Part shown: positions 63,953 to 64,000 of the stretch, one piece after another
Position numbering within the stretch: position 1 is the stretch's first letter
Layout of the letters: the number at the start of each line of letters is the position of its first letter
Position numbers and translations under genes: made by a program
DNA from: Undaria pinnatifida
Taxonomy: Eukaryota; Sar; Phaeophyceae; Laminariales; Alariaceae
NCBI GenBank assembly: GCA_012845835.1
Contig: JABAKD010000001.1
Span: forward strand, 7,056,476-7,120,475
Direction of reading: 5' to 3'
Length of the DNA stretch: 64,000 nucleotides
The notes under the pieces: generated by a model
What the model was told of the DNA's origin: nothing
Seen by the model: the letters and a program-made list of their open reading frames with translations, nothing else
Databases searched by the model: none

Positions 63953-64000
63953 GACGCATGCATGCTAAGAAGGTAGAGAGAGGCGCACCACATTTTTCTT
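63953..64000. mobile_element. Family C MITE, cut by the window end
   Basis: TA then gacgcatgcatgctaagaagg, gagaggcgcaccacattttt. Confidence 0.65.

Noticed and set aside
1-64000. rRNA genes, prokaryotic operons, riboswitches, integrons
   Set aside because: No rRNA-like conserved blocks, no tightly packed ORFs with ribosome-binding sites, and intron-exon structure is present.

Overview
This window looks like nuclear DNA of a eukaryote with large introns and many repeats, most probably a brown alga (Phaeophyceae) or a close stramenopile relative. That placement is inference from remembered resemblance, not a search. It rests on a PAPS-dependent carbohydrate sulfotransferase of the kind abundant in fucan-making algae, LINE and pol relics with brown-algal-looking protein sequence, TTAGGG-type interstitial telomeric repeats, GT-AG introns, and many short TIR elements and homopolymer tracts. 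There is no bacterial operon, rRNA or CRISPR array. Nearly all long open frames are shadows of simple repeats.

The one gene I can assemble is on the + strand, 34,936-49,439. Seven exons join into a 309-codon sulfotransferase, with splice phases agreeing at every junction. It has an N-terminal hydrophobic anchor, a 5'-PSB loop (KSGGTSLK), a 3'-PB motif (RNPIDRVIS) and a C-terminal helical exon. Its introns hold decayed tandem copies of exons 2, 3, 4 and 5. Downstream, 50.7-54.4 kb holds many decayed copies of the end of the last exon, several next to long poly-G tracts.

Layout. 0-3.7 kb: GC-rich, with a frameshifted gag-like relic on the minus strand. 3.8-6.3 kb: satellite-like arrays. 6.4-9.8 kb: a candidate exon, a 36-bp poly-G run, a telomeric fragment, a minus-strand acidic ORF and tRNA-like pieces. 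10-12.2 kb: nested MITEs and interstitial telomeric repeats. 13-16 kb: repeat family A, a LINE 3' end, a purine array. 16-20.7 kb: SINE-like insertions and a 502-bp TA-flanked transposon carrying a small Cys/His ORF. 20.8-23 kb: family A copies. 23.5-25.9 kb: protein-like fragments around a 1473-bp hAT-like element holding a nested MITE. 26.5-28 kb: RT-RNase H pol relic (minus). 28-34 kb: repeats, TTAA-flanked mini-elements, a 370-bp tandem triplication. 34.9-54.4 kb: the sulfotransferase gene and its exon copies. 54.7-57.9 kb: two tandem arrays. 58-64 kb: piled-up family C MITEs.

Mobile families, with names used only here. A: about 0.7 kb, GC-rich core. B: SINE-like, poly-A, about 150-210 bp. 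C: about 270-350 bp, TIR GACGCGTGCTACGATAGAGG. D: about 90 bp, TTAA-flanked. E: about 190-280 bp, TIR CATCCCAC. H: ACCGCCTT-rich. I: about 270 bp, TIR ACCMAGGCTACGGTAGG. J: about 220 bp. Their nesting gives a relative insertion order. All coordinates were read by eye, and element edges without a stated TSD are good to about 10-30 bp.
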